Below are positions 43,839 to 52,511 of a stretch of DNA of 64,000 nucleotides, in pieces; within the stretch, counting starts at the first letter, position 1; the number at the start of each line of letters is the position of its first letter. The notes beneath the pieces were generated by a model that worked only from the letters and a program-made list of their open reading frames with translations, did no database searches and was not told the DNA's origin. The stretch is from JAFDCJ01 sp049669725 (lineage in GTDB: Bacteria; Desulfobacterota; Desulfobacteria; Desulfobacterales; JAFDCJ01): the NCBI GenBank assembly GCA_049669725.1, contig JBATKU010000123.1:1-64000 (forward strand). Reading direction: 5' to 3'. Position numbers and translations under genes: made by a program.

Positions 43839-45272
43839 CTAACCTGACTTCTTCAATATTCTTTCAAAGGCCGTTCGTATGATCGGCAGATCCTCATCCT
43901 TCAGGGTTCTGGGGTCCATGATATAGGCATCCTCTTCTATTCGCCCTATAATGGGCGGATCATTTTCCCGCATGCTTTTTTCCAGAGCGTGGGCCGACAT
44001 TGCTTGGGGTCGGATACACAGGCATTTGCTCGGCAGCTCCAACAGCGGCAGAGAACCACCGCCGGCTCTGGAAGATCGCTCAATGAGGTTTATTTCCAGC
44101 TGCGATTTACCGATATTTTTCAGTTCTTCAACCAGATGGGAAGCCCGAATTTCAATGTCGCCGATATCCATGGTTAACATTTGCAGAGTCGGAATCATAT
44201 CAACCGCTTTTTCCTCATCCCGATAAAGCCGCAAAGTGCTTTCAAGGGCGGCCAGTGTCAGTTTATCAATGCGCAGCGCCCTGGCAAGGGGATTTTGTTT
44301 GATCCGGTCCACAATGGATTTTTTACCCACAATAATACCCGCTTGAGGACCTCCGAGAAGCTTGTCGCCGCTAAAGGTCACGATATCTGTGCCGGCGGCA
44401 ACCGATTCCTGGACGGTGGGTTCTTTAACCAGACCGTACTTTGAAAAATCGATAAAGGTGCCGCTTCCAAGATCTTCCATGAGCGGCACCCCGTGCTTAG
44501 CACCCAATTCGACCAGTTCCTTCAAAGAGACCTCAGCCGTAAATCCGATGACACTGTAATTGCTGCGATGCACCTTGAGCAGAAGGGCGGTGTTCTCCTC
44601 GATGGCATTTTCATAGTCGCTCAAATGGGTGCGATTGGTGGTTCCGACCTCCCTTAAAATTCCCCCGCTTTTCGCCATAACATCGGGAACTCTGAAAGAA
44701 CCTCCGATTTCCACCAGTTCACCCCTGGAAACAATCACTTCTTGGCTTCTGGCCAAGGTCTCCAGGCAAAGCAGGACGGCTCCGGCATTGTTATTGACCG
44801 CTATGGCTGCCTGGGCACCGCTAAGTTCACACAGCAAATCTTCAACGCTGGCGTGCCTGGAACCCCGTTTGCCGGCATCAAGGTCATATTCCAGATTGGA
44901 ATAGCGGCCGGCAATTACGGCGATATTTTCGACCACCGCTTCAGGTAGCAGCGAACGACCGAGATTGGTGTGTACGACCACACCGGTGGCATTGATCAGG
45001 GGTTTCAAATTGGGTGTTGTGGCCTTTATCACCGCCGCCATGACCGCTTCAGTGATGTGAGCATCCGACAGGCTTTCCTCTGCAATTTTCCGATCGGCGC
45101 CGAGAATGCCGATTCGCAGGGTTTCCAGGATTTTTCTGATGGAGCTAACCAGTACCGTTTTCGGAATATCCTTGATAAACGGAAGGGCCCCGCAGAGTTC
45201 CAGAACATGATCGACACCGGGAAGCATTCGCAACATGTCTTGTTGGCTTTTGGATATTTTCTTTTGGCTCAT
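43839..45272 (-). CDS. selA: L-seryl-tRNA(Sec) selenium transferase
   Basis: A 477-residue PLP enzyme of the bacterial selenocysteine pathway. It has TGVVVHTNLGRSLLPEAVVE, ANNN-type NNNAGAVLLCLETLA, and the PLP lysine in TFSGDKLLGGPQAGIIVG. SelA turns seryl-tRNA(Sec) into selenocysteyl-tRNA(Sec). Its presence means this genome probably makes selenoproteins, although selB, selD and tRNA-Sec are not in the window and no gene here shows a clear readthrough TGA. A decayed CheD-HDOD gene ends just upstream, so selA has probably its own promoter. Confidence 0.95.
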   Translation of the reverse strand: MSQKKISKSQQDMLRMLPGVDHVLELCGALPFIKDIPKTVLVSSIRKILETLRIGILGADRKIAEESLSDAHITEAVMAAVIKATTPNLKPLINATGVVVHTNLGRSLLPEAVVENIAVIAGRYSNLEYDLDAGKRGSRHASVEDLLCELSGAQAAIAVNNNAGAVLLCLETLARSQEVIVSRGELVEIGGSFRVPDVMAKSGGILREVGTTNRTHLSDYENAIEENTALLLKVHRSNYSVIGFTAEVSLKELVELGAKHGVPLMEDLGSGTFIDFSKYGLVKEPTVQESVAAGTDIVTFSGDKLLGGPQAGIIVGKKSIVDRIKQNPLARALRIDKLTLAALESTLRLYRDEEKAVDMIPTLQMLTMDIGDIEIRASHLVEELKNIGKSQLEINLIERSSRAGGGSLPLLELPSKCLCIRPQAMSAHALEKSMRENDPPIIGRIEEDAYIMDPRTLKDEDLPIIRTAFERILKKSG

Positions 45273-45289
45273 AATGTCATTATTTGGAA

Positions 45290-45687
45290 AAAGGGACCTT
45301 CACCTATTGCTGCAATGATGGCCGTGACGACGGCGTGATGATAAAGCCCGCCTTTACACAAGGATAGCCCGAAACCGAAGAGCTGAAGAACTCATTGACC
45401 GAGACGGAGATAACCGATTTTACCAGCAGTCGCAACCCTAAAATTACCAAGACCCGGTCCAGTTATTCCACCCTGTTGCTGCCGGCAAAGGTCACAGAAT
45501 TGTACAGCTTTAGTGTTTGAGCACTGATAACCTGACCTTTGCGGAATTCTTCAGCTATGGCCTTGATCTCATATTCTTCGTTATCGATCAATCTTAAACT
45601 CTTCAGGGCCATACCGACACAGGTTCCAAGCAATGACTGAAGAATCAGCGGTTGGGACCGGCTTACATAAAAACTGCCTGCAGCCAC
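45290..45687 (-). pseudogene. Decayed CheD-HDOD gene
   Basis: From GTG 45687 the frame reads AAGSFYVSRSQPLILQSLLG then TCVGMAL, which matches the CheD chemoreceptor deamidase active-site Cys region. It jumps straight to LIDNEEYEIKAIAEEF then VISAQTLKLYNS, the beginning of an HDOD domain. After SNRVE a TAA stop interrupts; the same frame then continues LDRVLVILGLRLLVKSVI, NEFFSSSVSGYPCVKAG, and a shift of frame gives LYHHAVVTAIIAAIGEG. Thus a large internal deletion, one nonsense codon and one frameshift have destroyed a CheD-HDOD fusion. Confidence 0.7.
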
Positions 45688-45935
45688 ATGGGCGGTTGGA
45701 TTTGCATAGATTGCCTGAGTTATTTACCTGTAAATATTACGAATACATACTTATACATTTTATCTATGATTAATTCAACAGAATTATTGGCTGACTATTT
45801 GGCTTTATTAGAGAAAATGCTTTATGGAAGACCAAATTTAGGATAAGAAAATTAATGAATCCGTAAAACAGCATATTCATCACGAGTTACCTGATCGTGT
45901 TTCACAATTCCTACGTATCGACATCCGGAGGATAT

Positions 45936-46988
45936 ATGCAAAATATAATGGTTACAGGTGGCTGCGGCTTTATCGGAAGTGTTTTCATTCGCCACCTGCT
46001 GCTGGAATCAAATTTTGACGGGCGCATCATCAATCTGGACAAGCTGACCTATGCCGGCAACCCTGAGAACCTGGCCGATATCGCCGGGACGCTTCCCGAG
46101 CGTTATGTTTTCATCAAAGCGGACATCTGTGATGCGGATGGCGTCAGCCGTGCCTTTGACACTTATGCCATTGATGCCGTTTGCAATTTTGCGGCGGAAT
46201 CCCATGTCGATCGATCGATTGTTGCACCGGATGCGTTTATCAAAACCAATATCCAGGGCACATTCAACCTGCTGGAAGTGGCCCGCCGAAATCTGGATCA
46301 GCTGGTGCTCTTTCACCATGTCAGCACCGATGAGGTTTACGGTTCTTTAGGCCCCAGCGGATTTTTTACCGAGCAGACCTCCTACAGACCCAACAGCCCG
46401 TATTCAGCGTCCAAGGCCGCCTCCGATCATCTTGTCCGGGCCTACGGCAAAACCTATGGACTGCCTGTTACCATATCCAATTGCTCCAATAACTATGGCC
46501 CTTATCAATTCCCGGAAAAACTGATCCCTTTGATGATATTAAATGCCCTGGAAGACAAGGTCCTCCCGGTTTATGGTGACGGTCGTAATATAAGAGACTG
46601 GCTGTATGTCAAAGACCATTGCCGGGCCGTCTGGGAGATTATGAAAAACGGCACTCGTGGAAAAACTTATAACATCGGCGGCCGCTGCGAGTTGGCCAAC
46701 ATCGATACCGTCAGGATGGTTTGTGATTTGCTGGATGATATACAGCCCAGAGAGGGTCAAAGACCCCGCAGGGATTTGATTGGCTTTGTTAAGGATAGAC
46801 CCGGTCATGATTTGAGATACGCAATCGATTGCAGCAAAATGGAAAAAGAGTTGGGCTGGGCACCCCGGGAATCATTTGAAAGCGGTCTGAGAAAAACCAT
46901 TCAGTGGTACCTGGATAACCCCCAATGGGTCCAACGGGTAAAAAGCGGAGAATACAGGGAGTGGATTAATCATCACTACAAGGAATGA
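45936..46988 (+). CDS. rfbB: dTDP-glucose 4,6-dehydratase
   Basis: A 350-residue extended SDR. The ATG at 45936 (CCGGAGGATAT site) is preferred to one 13 codons upstream. GGCGFIGSVFIRHLL binds NAD; the catalytic set is Thr-Asp-Glu in HVSTDEVYGSLG and YxxxK in NSPYSASKAASDHL. It makes dTDP-4-keto-6-deoxyglucose for rhamnose-type sugars, using the product of RfbA (20 kb away in this window). The gene is alone on its strand except for pyrF, from which a heptad element separates it. Confidence 0.95.
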   Translation: MQNIMVTGGCGFIGSVFIRHLLLESNFDGRIINLDKLTYAGNPENLADIAGTLPERYVFIKADICDADGVSRAFDTYAIDAVCNFAAESHVDRSIVAPDAFIKTNIQGTFNLLEVARRNLDQLVLFHHVSTDEVYGSLGPSGFFTEQTSYRPNSPYSASKAASDHLVRAYGKTYGLPVTISNCSNNYGPYQFPEKLIPLMILNALEDKVLPVYGDGRNIRDWLYVKDHCRAVWEIMKNGTRGKTYNIGGRCELANIDTVRMVCDLLDDIQPREGQRPRRDLIGFVKDRPGHDLRYAIDCSKMEKELGWAPRESFESGLRKTIQWYLDNPQWVQRVKSGEYREWINHHYKE

Positions 46989-47100
46989 TGAATGACGATT
47001 GACGAATGTCTAATGATGGAATCGCTTCGCTCTGTCCTTTTGTATGAAATTAAACGATAGAATACCTTAATTCGTCATTCGACATTCGTCATTTACAATT
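46984..47100. repeat. Heptad-repeat palindromic element (copy B)
   Basis: Left array (46984-47018): AATGATG, AATGACG, ATTGACG, AATGTCT, AATGATG. Right array (47071-47098): TTCGTCA, TTCGACA, TTCGTCA, TTTACAA, inverted. The centre shares TCGCTTCGCTCTGTCC (47022-47037) and TATGAAATT with the element after ugd. The first word overlaps the TGA stop of rfbB. Confidence 0.7.
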
Positions 47101-47117
47101 CCGGTTAGGTTAAAACA

Positions 47118-47837
47118 ATGCGGGATGCTAAAGATTACATCATTTTCCCCCTCGATGTCGCCTCGGAAGGCGAGGCCAGAAGGTATGTCGAGCTTTTAGC
47201 CGATCATGTGGGACTGTTCAAGGTAGGGCTGGAGCTTTTTATCCGAACCGGACCGGAAATTGTGCACTTTATCAACTCCGCCGGTTCGGCCGGTGTTTTT
47301 TTGGATTTGAAGCTGCATGATATCCCGGCCACGGTATTCCGGGCCATGGGAGGCATCGCCGATCTGGGCGTCCATTTCGCTACCGTCCACTGCGGTGAAA
47401 CCTCAAAAATGCTGGAAGCTGCGGTTGCCGGGAGCAGGGGCCAGGTTCGCATTCTCGGAGTAACGGTGCTCACCAGCGTGTCGGCGGAAGATATCGAAAC
47501 TGCCGGATACCGCTCCGAATTTTATCCGGATTTGTCCGGACTGGTTTTAAAGCGCGCCCGGATGGCCCAAAAGGCAGGGTGTGCCGGTGTGGTATGTTCC
47601 GGGCTTGAAGCCAAGGTAATCAAACAACAGATCGGAGCTGATTTTATCACTATCACCCCGGGCATTCGGCCGTCCTGGGCGCCGGGAAAGAAAGACGATC
47701 AGCAGCGCATCACAACACCGGTCCAGGCTGTTGAAAATGGTTCCGACTACCTTGTGATTGGCAGGCCCATAAGGGATGCCGCTGACCCCCGGGAGGCTGC
47801 CGGGCGGGTTGCCGACGAGATCCAGGCTGTTCTTTAA
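47118..47837 (+). CDS. pyrF: Orotidine 5'-phosphate decarboxylase
   Basis: A 239-residue (beta/alpha)8 decarboxylase that forms UMP from OMP. The catalytic Asp-x-Lys-x-x-Asp motif is FLDLKLHDIPATV; the N-terminal IIFPLDVASEGEARRYV and the C-terminal GIRPSW and VIGRPI phosphate loop are also in place. ATG 47118 has only a weak ribosome site. Nothing else of the pyrimidine pathway is nearby. Confidence 0.95.
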   Translation: MRDAKDYIIFPLDVASEGEARRYVELLADHVGLFKVGLELFIRTGPEIVHFINSAGSAGVFLDLKLHDIPATVFRAMGGIADLGVHFATVHCGETSKMLEAAVAGSRGQVRILGVTVLTSVSAEDIETAGYRSEFYPDLSGLVLKRARMAQKAGCAGVVCSGLEAKVIKQQIGADFITITPGIRPSWAPGKKDDQQRITTPVQAVENGSDYLVIGRPIRDAADPREAAGRVADEIQAVL

Positions 47838-47976
47838 ATGCATGTCGCGGGCATTTATATAATAATAGACTCCCTAATCCTGAGACCCTTGCAAAACATC
47901 CCTCCGGGGCGAAATCACTGGGTTCGGCGATTGAAAATTGGAACAGGCATGATATACAGGTCTACCGGGGTGTATT

Positions 47977-48072
47977 TCAAAAAATACTGTGAAACCGATA
48001 GATCGTCAGGCTCACAATAACGGCCCCCAAAATTAAGGCCAATATCAGTTGATCGGGGCTGAATTTTCTCAT
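47977..48072 (-). CDS. Short single-helix membrane peptide or gene remnant
   Basis: A 31-residue frame, MRKFSPDQLILALILGAVIV and a little more, consists of one hydrophobic helix with a positive start. It has no ribosome site. I think it may be the surviving front of a ComEA-like exported protein, because such proteins begin this way, but after the stop no further match is seen. It sits in the 412-bp pyrF-lysC gap, otherwise filled by heptad arrays. Confidence 0.25.
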   Translation of the reverse strand: MRKFSPDQLILALILGAVIVSLTIYRFHSIF

Positions 48073-48099
48073 CGATTCGTGTTGCGAGTCACGGTTTTC

Positions 48100-48141
48100 G
48101 GGTTACGAGTTGCGAGTTGCGTGGTGCGTGGTGCGTGGTGA
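48100..48141. repeat. Heptad-repeat array (GAGTTGC/GTGGTGC type)
   Basis: Six adjoining 7-mers: GGGTTAC, GAGTTGC, GAGTTGC, GTGGTGC, GTGGTGC, GTGGTGA. Neighbouring copies are identical in pairs, as if spread by duplication. No inverted partner lies within 150 bp, but a related word set (GCAACTC type) is in the nnr-pdxJ gap. Confidence 0.65.
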
Positions 48142-48186
48142 CAACCAGATCAATCTGAAATCCACTATCACAATTTTCCAATGAGG

Positions 48187-48255
48187 ACAATCCCAAATCC
48201 CAAATCCGCAATCGCCTGCCTCTGTTTTCTGACATCTGTCTTCTGTACTCTATTC
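48187..48255. repeat. Two heptad-repeat arrays abutting lysC
   Basis: First ACAATCC, CAAATCC, CAAATCC, GCAATCG (48187-48214), then TCTGTTT, TCTGACA, TCTGTCT, TCTGTAC, TCTATTC (48221-48255). Each keeps a strict 7-nt period with its own word. The second runs into the last two codons of lysC, whose stop is at 48250-48252. Confidence 0.6.
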
Positions 48256-49470
48256 CTGTGAATCCAGACCAAAGGCGGAGTGAAGCACCCGTACCGCCAA
48301 TTCGGTGTATTTTTCTTCAATGATGCAGGAAATCCTGATTTCAGAGGTGCTGATCATGGTAATATTGATGTTTTCGCGTGCCAGGGCTGCAAACATTTTG
48401 GATGCCACCCCCGAGTGATCCTTCATTCCAACACCAATGACGGAAACTTTGGCAATACTTTCGTCTCCGAATACCTTTTCAGCTCCGGTGTCAACGGCCA
48501 CTTTCTTTTGCAGTTCAAGGGCTCTTTTAAAGTCAGTTTTAGGGACCGTAAACGTTAAATCGGTTTGTCCACCGGCCCTTGTATTTTGAATGATCATATC
48601 CACAACGATCCCGGCATCGGCAATGGGTGTAAAAATCTTGGCTGCAATCCCGGGCTGATCCGGAACTTTTTTCAAGGTGATCCGTGCCTGGTTATTATCG
48701 TGGGTGACACCGGAAACGACCAGACGTTCCATGCCGGAATTTTCATCGACAACCATAGTTCCCTCCTCTTTACTGAACGATGATCGGACATGCACCGGAA
48801 TTTTATACCTTTTGGCGAATCCCACCGACCTGATTTGCAGCACTTTGGCACCCAGGCTGGCCATGTTCAGCATTTCATCATATGATATTGTGTCAAGCTT
48901 GCGGGCTTTGGGGCAAATATTTGGATCGGCGGTATAAATTCCGTCCACATCCGTATAAATTTCACATACATCCGCCTTGATCGCAGCTGCAATGGCAACG
49001 GCGGAGGTATCGGATCCACCCCGTCCAAGGGTGGTAATATTGCCATGGGGGTCGCAGCCTTGAAATCCGGCAACCACGACGATGTGACGTTTGCCTAAAA
49101 GCTTCAGGATACGATCGGCCTTAATATTCATAATGCGAGCGTTGCCGAAACAGTGGTCCGTTACCACTTCAGCCTGGTGTCCCATCAGAGACTGAGCGGG
49201 ATAATTCATTGATTTTAAGTTCATAGCCAGAAGGGCGCAGGTGGTTTGTTCTCCGGTGGCCAGGAGCACGTCAAGTTCCCGACTGTCGGGTGATGCCGTG
49301 ACTTTTTGCGCCATTCCGATCAAATGGTCGGTGATGCCGGCCATGGCGGACAGGATCACCACGACATCGTTTCCCTGATCATAGGTCTTGGCAACCCGTT
49401 TAGCGACACTCATGATGCGCTCCGGATCCGCCACTGAAGTACCTCCAAATTTTTGTACGACTAAGCTCAT
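48250..49470 (-). CDS. lysC: Aspartate kinase
   Basis: A 406-residue aspartokinase, the first step in lysine, methionine and threonine synthesis. It starts MSLVVQKFGGTSVADPERI, has LGRGGSDTSAVAIAAA (the catalytic loop) and VCEIYTDVDGIYTADP. Residues from about 265 are two ACT domains (VVSGVTHDNNQARITLKKVP and VSVIGVGMKDHSGVASKM), which bind lysine and threonine for feedback. ATG follows GGAGAT. The gene ends the long operon from phoH, 99 bp after tsaE. Confidence 0.96.
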   Translation of the reverse strand: MSLVVQKFGGTSVADPERIMSVAKRVAKTYDQGNDVVVILSAMAGITDHLIGMAQKVTASPDSRELDVLLATGEQTTCALLAMNLKSMNYPAQSLMGHQAEVVTDHCFGNARIMNIKADRILKLLGKRHIVVVAGFQGCDPHGNITTLGRGGSDTSAVAIAAAIKADVCEIYTDVDGIYTADPNICPKARKLDTISYDEMLNMASLGAKVLQIRSVGFAKRYKIPVHVRSSFSKEEGTMVVDENSGMERLVVSGVTHDNNQARITLKKVPDQPGIAAKIFTPIADAGIVVDMIIQNTRAGGQTDLTFTVPKTDFKRALELQKKVAVDTGAEKVFGDESIAKVSVIGVGMKDHSGVASKMFAALARENINITMISTSEIRISCIIEEKYTELAVRVLHSAFGLDSQE

Positions 49471-49569
49471 ACCATCTCCACTATAATAGTTACACCAGTT
49501 GAGTGAAACCCCTTGGTTTTGATATGTCTCCGATCTGGTCGTTAGCCGATCTGGAGCAATTGTTATATG

Positions 49570-50070
49570 CTATTGTTCGATTCTAACGGCGTTCCATTGC
49601 GCCTCGAGGGTTTTTAACAAATTCACCTCATTTTGTCCAGTTGCCTTCAGGTTTAGTGTGCGGCAATCATCAGCGATGATCTCCAATGCGACCAGCAGAT
49701 GTTCGGCCGGCAGGTCGTCCCACAGCTTATCAGCCCACTCTATTGCTATGGCTGCCTGACCATGCAACACTTCATCCAAGCCGATGTCTGCAAGGCCACT
49801 CATATTTTCCAGGCGATATAGATCTATATGTACCAGAGGGTAACGCCCTGGATACTCGTTGATCAGGGTGAATGTCGGGCTGGTGATATAATATCCGTCC
49901 GGAACCTCAAGGCCTTTTGCCAGACCCTGCACAAAAACAGTTTTTCCACTGCCGAGATCTCCGATGAGGGCGATGACCAGCGGCTGTTTTATCAGTGAAC
50001 CTATTTTGTGGCCCAATTTTCGAGTTTCATCTACCGACTGAGTCGAAATATCAATTTTTAGGTTGACCAT
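49570..50070 (-). CDS. tsaE: tRNA threonylcarbamoyladenosine synthesis ATPase TsaE
   Basis: A 166-residue P-loop protein, with Walker A in LIGDLGSGKTVFVQGLAKGL, SPTFTLINEYPGRYPLVHID and the IAIEWADKL motif. TsaE supports the TsaB-TsaD complex that adds threonylcarbamoyl to A37 of tRNAs. It sits 38 bp downstream of the NAD(P)H-hydrate repair gene, an order common in this group. Confidence 0.93.
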   Translation of the reverse strand: MVNLKIDISTQSVDETRKLGHKIGSLIKQPLVIALIGDLGSGKTVFVQGLAKGLEVPDGYYITSPTFTLINEYPGRYPLVHIDLYRLENMSGLADIGLDEVLHGQAAIAIEWADKLWDDLPAEHLLVALEIIADDCRTLNLKATGQNEVNLLKTLEAQWNAVRIEQ

Positions 50071-50108
50071 AGAAGCGGATTTTTATGGTTACAGGTAAGG
50101 TTAAAATT

Positions 50109-51656
50109 TTAAACCAAGTTCTTAATTTCGCCGGGAATCGCCCCCATGAGATCACCGGCCAAATAGCCGTATGGTCCCATGCTTTGGGCCAGGCTGTCTG
50201 CCGCCGCCCCGTGCAAATAGACGCCGGCCCGACAGGCGTATTCCGGAGAGAGCCCCTGCACTATCAGACCGGCAATGATTCCGGTCAGGACATCTCCCAT
50301 ACCGCCGGAGGCCATCCCGGCATTACCGGTGGGATTGATAAATACCCGGCCGTCGGGGTGTGCGATCACCGTGCGGGCTCCCTTCAGGATTAGATGGACA
50401 TTGAAGCCGCCTGCAAATTCCCGGGCACATTTTATCCGATCCTGCTGGACAGCACTGACGCCGGTATCCATGAGGCGTGCCATTTCGCCGGGGTGGGGAG
50501 TTAAGATGACCGGAGCCCTGGCATTTTTAAGGATTTGTGCGTGGCCGGCCAGGCTGTTTAACCCATCGGCATCAACGACGAGCGGAATAGGGGCGGATTT
50601 GACGAGTTTTAGGACAAGATTTTGGGTCTTTTCTGCCGGCCCCAGACCCGGACCGATGGCTACGCATTTCTTTCCCTCCATCAAATTTATTATAGGATCT
50701 AAGGCAGATTCATCGAGTACACCAGGTTGTGTCTCGGGCAGCGGCGCCGTCATGGCCTCCAGAACCTGTGATTCTAAAACTGGATTCAGGGTTTCAGCAA
50801 TTCCGAGTGTCACAAGTCCTGCGCCGCTGCGCAAAGCCGAAATAGCGGTCATCGCGGCGGCACCTGTTTTCCCGGGAGATCCGGCAATGACCAGCAAATG
50901 GCCGGTCGTACCCTTGTGGGCATCCGGCATGCGGGGGGTTAAACAGGATTGGATACGGTCTTTTGTTAAAAGCCACTGGCGGGGCATCACCTCTTCGACG
51001 ATATGGGGGGGGATGCCGATATCAACGATGTTTAGCGCTCCGGTATACTGTGCGCCCGGATGGATGATGTGGCCGGTTTTGGCAAAGGCAAAGGTTGCCG
51101 TGGCGCTGGCCCGGATACATGCACCACACACCTGTCCGGTGTCTGAATTTAACCCCGATGGCACATCGACCGCAAATACGGGTTTATTGAGACCATTGAT
51201 AAATTCGATGACGGTTTTGAAAAATCCTTTGACATCCGATTTTAAACCGGTGCCGAGGATCGCATCGATCCACACGTCAAACCCGGCCATTTCCGACTGA
51301 TATTTGGAAAATGAGGCTTCATCCGGGATTTCAACCAGTGGGATATCCAGCGGTTTCAGTAACTTGAGATTGGCCGCGGCATCCCCCTGGACCCTGTTGG
51401 CTGTGGCAAGCAAATATACCTGTACATGGACACCTTTTTGTTTCAGGTAGCGAGCCATTACATAGCCATCGCCACCGTTGTTGCCCCGCCCGGCAATCAC
51501 GCCGACCCGTTTATTTTCGATATCCGGGAATTGCTCAAACAAAAAACGGGTCGCCCCCCGCCCGGCACTTTCCATCAGAACCATTCCTGGTATACCAAAA
51601 TCTTCAATCGTTCGGCGGTCCATCTCCTGCATTTCACTGGCTGTTACAAGATACAT
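50109..51656 (-). CDS. nnr: Bifunctional NAD(P)H-hydrate epimerase / dehydratase
   Basis: A 515-residue two-domain metabolite-repair enzyme. Residues 1-215 are the YjeF-N epimerase (GRGNNGGDGYVMARYL, DVPSGLNSDTGQVCGAC). Residues from about 230 are the ribokinase-like dehydratase (GTTGHLLVIAGSPGKTGAAA, LTPHPGEMARL, and the catalytic GMASGGMGDVLTGIIAGL). Together they restore hydrated NADH and NADPH. ATG follows GGAGA. A heptad array separates it from pdxJ; the acpS gene often found in this position in relatives is absent. Confidence 0.93.
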   Translation of the reverse strand: MYLVTASEMQEMDRRTIEDFGIPGMVLMESAGRGATRFLFEQFPDIENKRVGVIAGRGNNGGDGYVMARYLKQKGVHVQVYLLATANRVQGDAAANLKLLKPLDIPLVEIPDEASFSKYQSEMAGFDVWIDAILGTGLKSDVKGFFKTVIEFINGLNKPVFAVDVPSGLNSDTGQVCGACIRASATATFAFAKTGHIIHPGAQYTGALNIVDIGIPPHIVEEVMPRQWLLTKDRIQSCLTPRMPDAHKGTTGHLLVIAGSPGKTGAAAMTAISALRSGAGLVTLGIAETLNPVLESQVLEAMTAPLPETQPGVLDESALDPIINLMEGKKCVAIGPGLGPAEKTQNLVLKLVKSAPIPLVVDADGLNSLAGHAQILKNARAPVILTPHPGEMARLMDTGVSAVQQDRIKCAREFAGGFNVHLILKGARTVIAHPDGRVFINPTGNAGMASGGMGDVLTGIIAGLIVQGLSPEYACRAGVYLHGAAADSLAQSMGPYGYLAGDLMGAIPGEIKNLV

Positions 51657-51672
51657 GGAAGGTTCTCCTTAC

Positions 51673-51781
51673 GAGTTGCGGGGATCGCGTTGCGCGCGTG
51701 TTACGTGTTGCGAGGTGAATGTCTGCGTCTTCAGAACCCGCAACGCGCAACTCGCAACCCGCACTCCGCAACACGAAACGC
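51673..51781. repeat. Heptad-repeat palindromic element (GCAACGC type)
   Basis: Right array (51740-51781) is six clear 7-mers: GCAACGC, GCAACTC, GCAACCC, GCACTCC, GCAACAC, GAAACGC. Left array (51673-51718) is the inverted type: GAGTTGC, GGGGATC, GCGTTGC, then after a slip of four bases GTGTTAC, GTGTTGC, GAGGTGA. It fills the nnr-pdxJ gap and ends against the pdxJ stop. Confidence 0.7.
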
Positions 51782-51782
51782 G

Positions 51783-52502
51783 CTAAAGTGCCCTTATCAA
51801 CCGCACCATCTCCTCCACCGCATCCCGCATGCCCGTCATCAGGGCCCGGGAAATAATGCTGTGGCCGATGCTGAATTCATCGATCTCGTGAATGCCCTTG
51901 AACGCTTTGATTGTTTTATAGCACAACCCCCGGCCGGCTTTTACGCTGAATTTAAGCTTATGGGCCAGTTTAACTGCATCGATGATATTTAAAAAGGCCT
52001 GATGTCTTTTTTGTGCGGTCTTGGCTTCACAGTATGCGCCGGTATGGATTTCTATCATGCTGGCATTGCTGCCGTGGGCCATTTTAATCTGTTCGGGTTC
52101 AGGATCTACCAGAAGACCCACCGGTATACCACTGTTCTGCAGGGTGGCCACGGTTTCAGAAATATCGTCGCGGTAAACAATTAGATCCAGACCCCCCTCA
52201 GAGGTGTGTTCCTCCCGCTTTTCAGGCACCAGGGTGACCAGATCAGGTTTTATATCAAGGGCGACGCCAACCATTTCAGATGTTGACGCCATTTCCAGGA
52301 CAAGTTTGGTCTGGACCACACTGCGTAAAATGCGGACATCTCTATCTTTAATATGTCTGCGGTCATGGCGCAGATGGACGATGATACCATCGGCTCCGGC
52401 CAGCTCCGCAACGGCGGCGGCTGTTACCGGATCCGGTATCTGACTTTTACGGACTGCTCTTAAGGCTGCCACCTGGTCAACTTTTACGGCTAATCCAGAC
52501 AT
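51783..52502 (-). CDS. pdxJ: Pyridoxine 5'-phosphate synthase
   Basis: A 239-residue barrel protein that condenses 1-deoxyxylulose 5-phosphate and aminoacetone phosphate to pyridoxine 5-phosphate. ADGIIVHLRHDRRHIKDRDV, VTLVPEKREEHTSEGGLDL and the C-terminal FSIGHSIISRALMTGM are its motifs. ATG 52502 follows GGAGGACCG, which decides the start over an open extension to 52526. Products would supply the PLP enzymes in this window. Confidence 0.94.
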   Translation of the reverse strand: MSGLAVKVDQVAALRAVRKSQIPDPVTAAAVAELAGADGIIVHLRHDRRHIKDRDVRILRSVVQTKLVLEMASTSEMVGVALDIKPDLVTLVPEKREEHTSEGGLDLIVYRDDISETVATLQNSGIPVGLLVDPEPEQIKMAHGSNASMIEIHTGAYCEAKTAQKRHQAFLNIIDAVKLAHKLKFSVKAGRGLCYKTIKAFKGIHEIDEFSIGHSIISRALMTGMRDAVEEMVRLIRAL

Positions 52503-52511
52503 CGGTCCTCC

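Noticed and set aside
45764..45844. A 26-codon plus-strand frame (INSTELLADYLALLEKMLYG)
   Set aside because: No ribosome site, very short, no recognised match; kept out of the gene list.
50275..51300. A 341-residue open frame on the plus strand
   Set aside because: Antisense to nnr, whose two domains are complete; composition (Ala/Pro/Ser-rich) is typical of a shadow frame.
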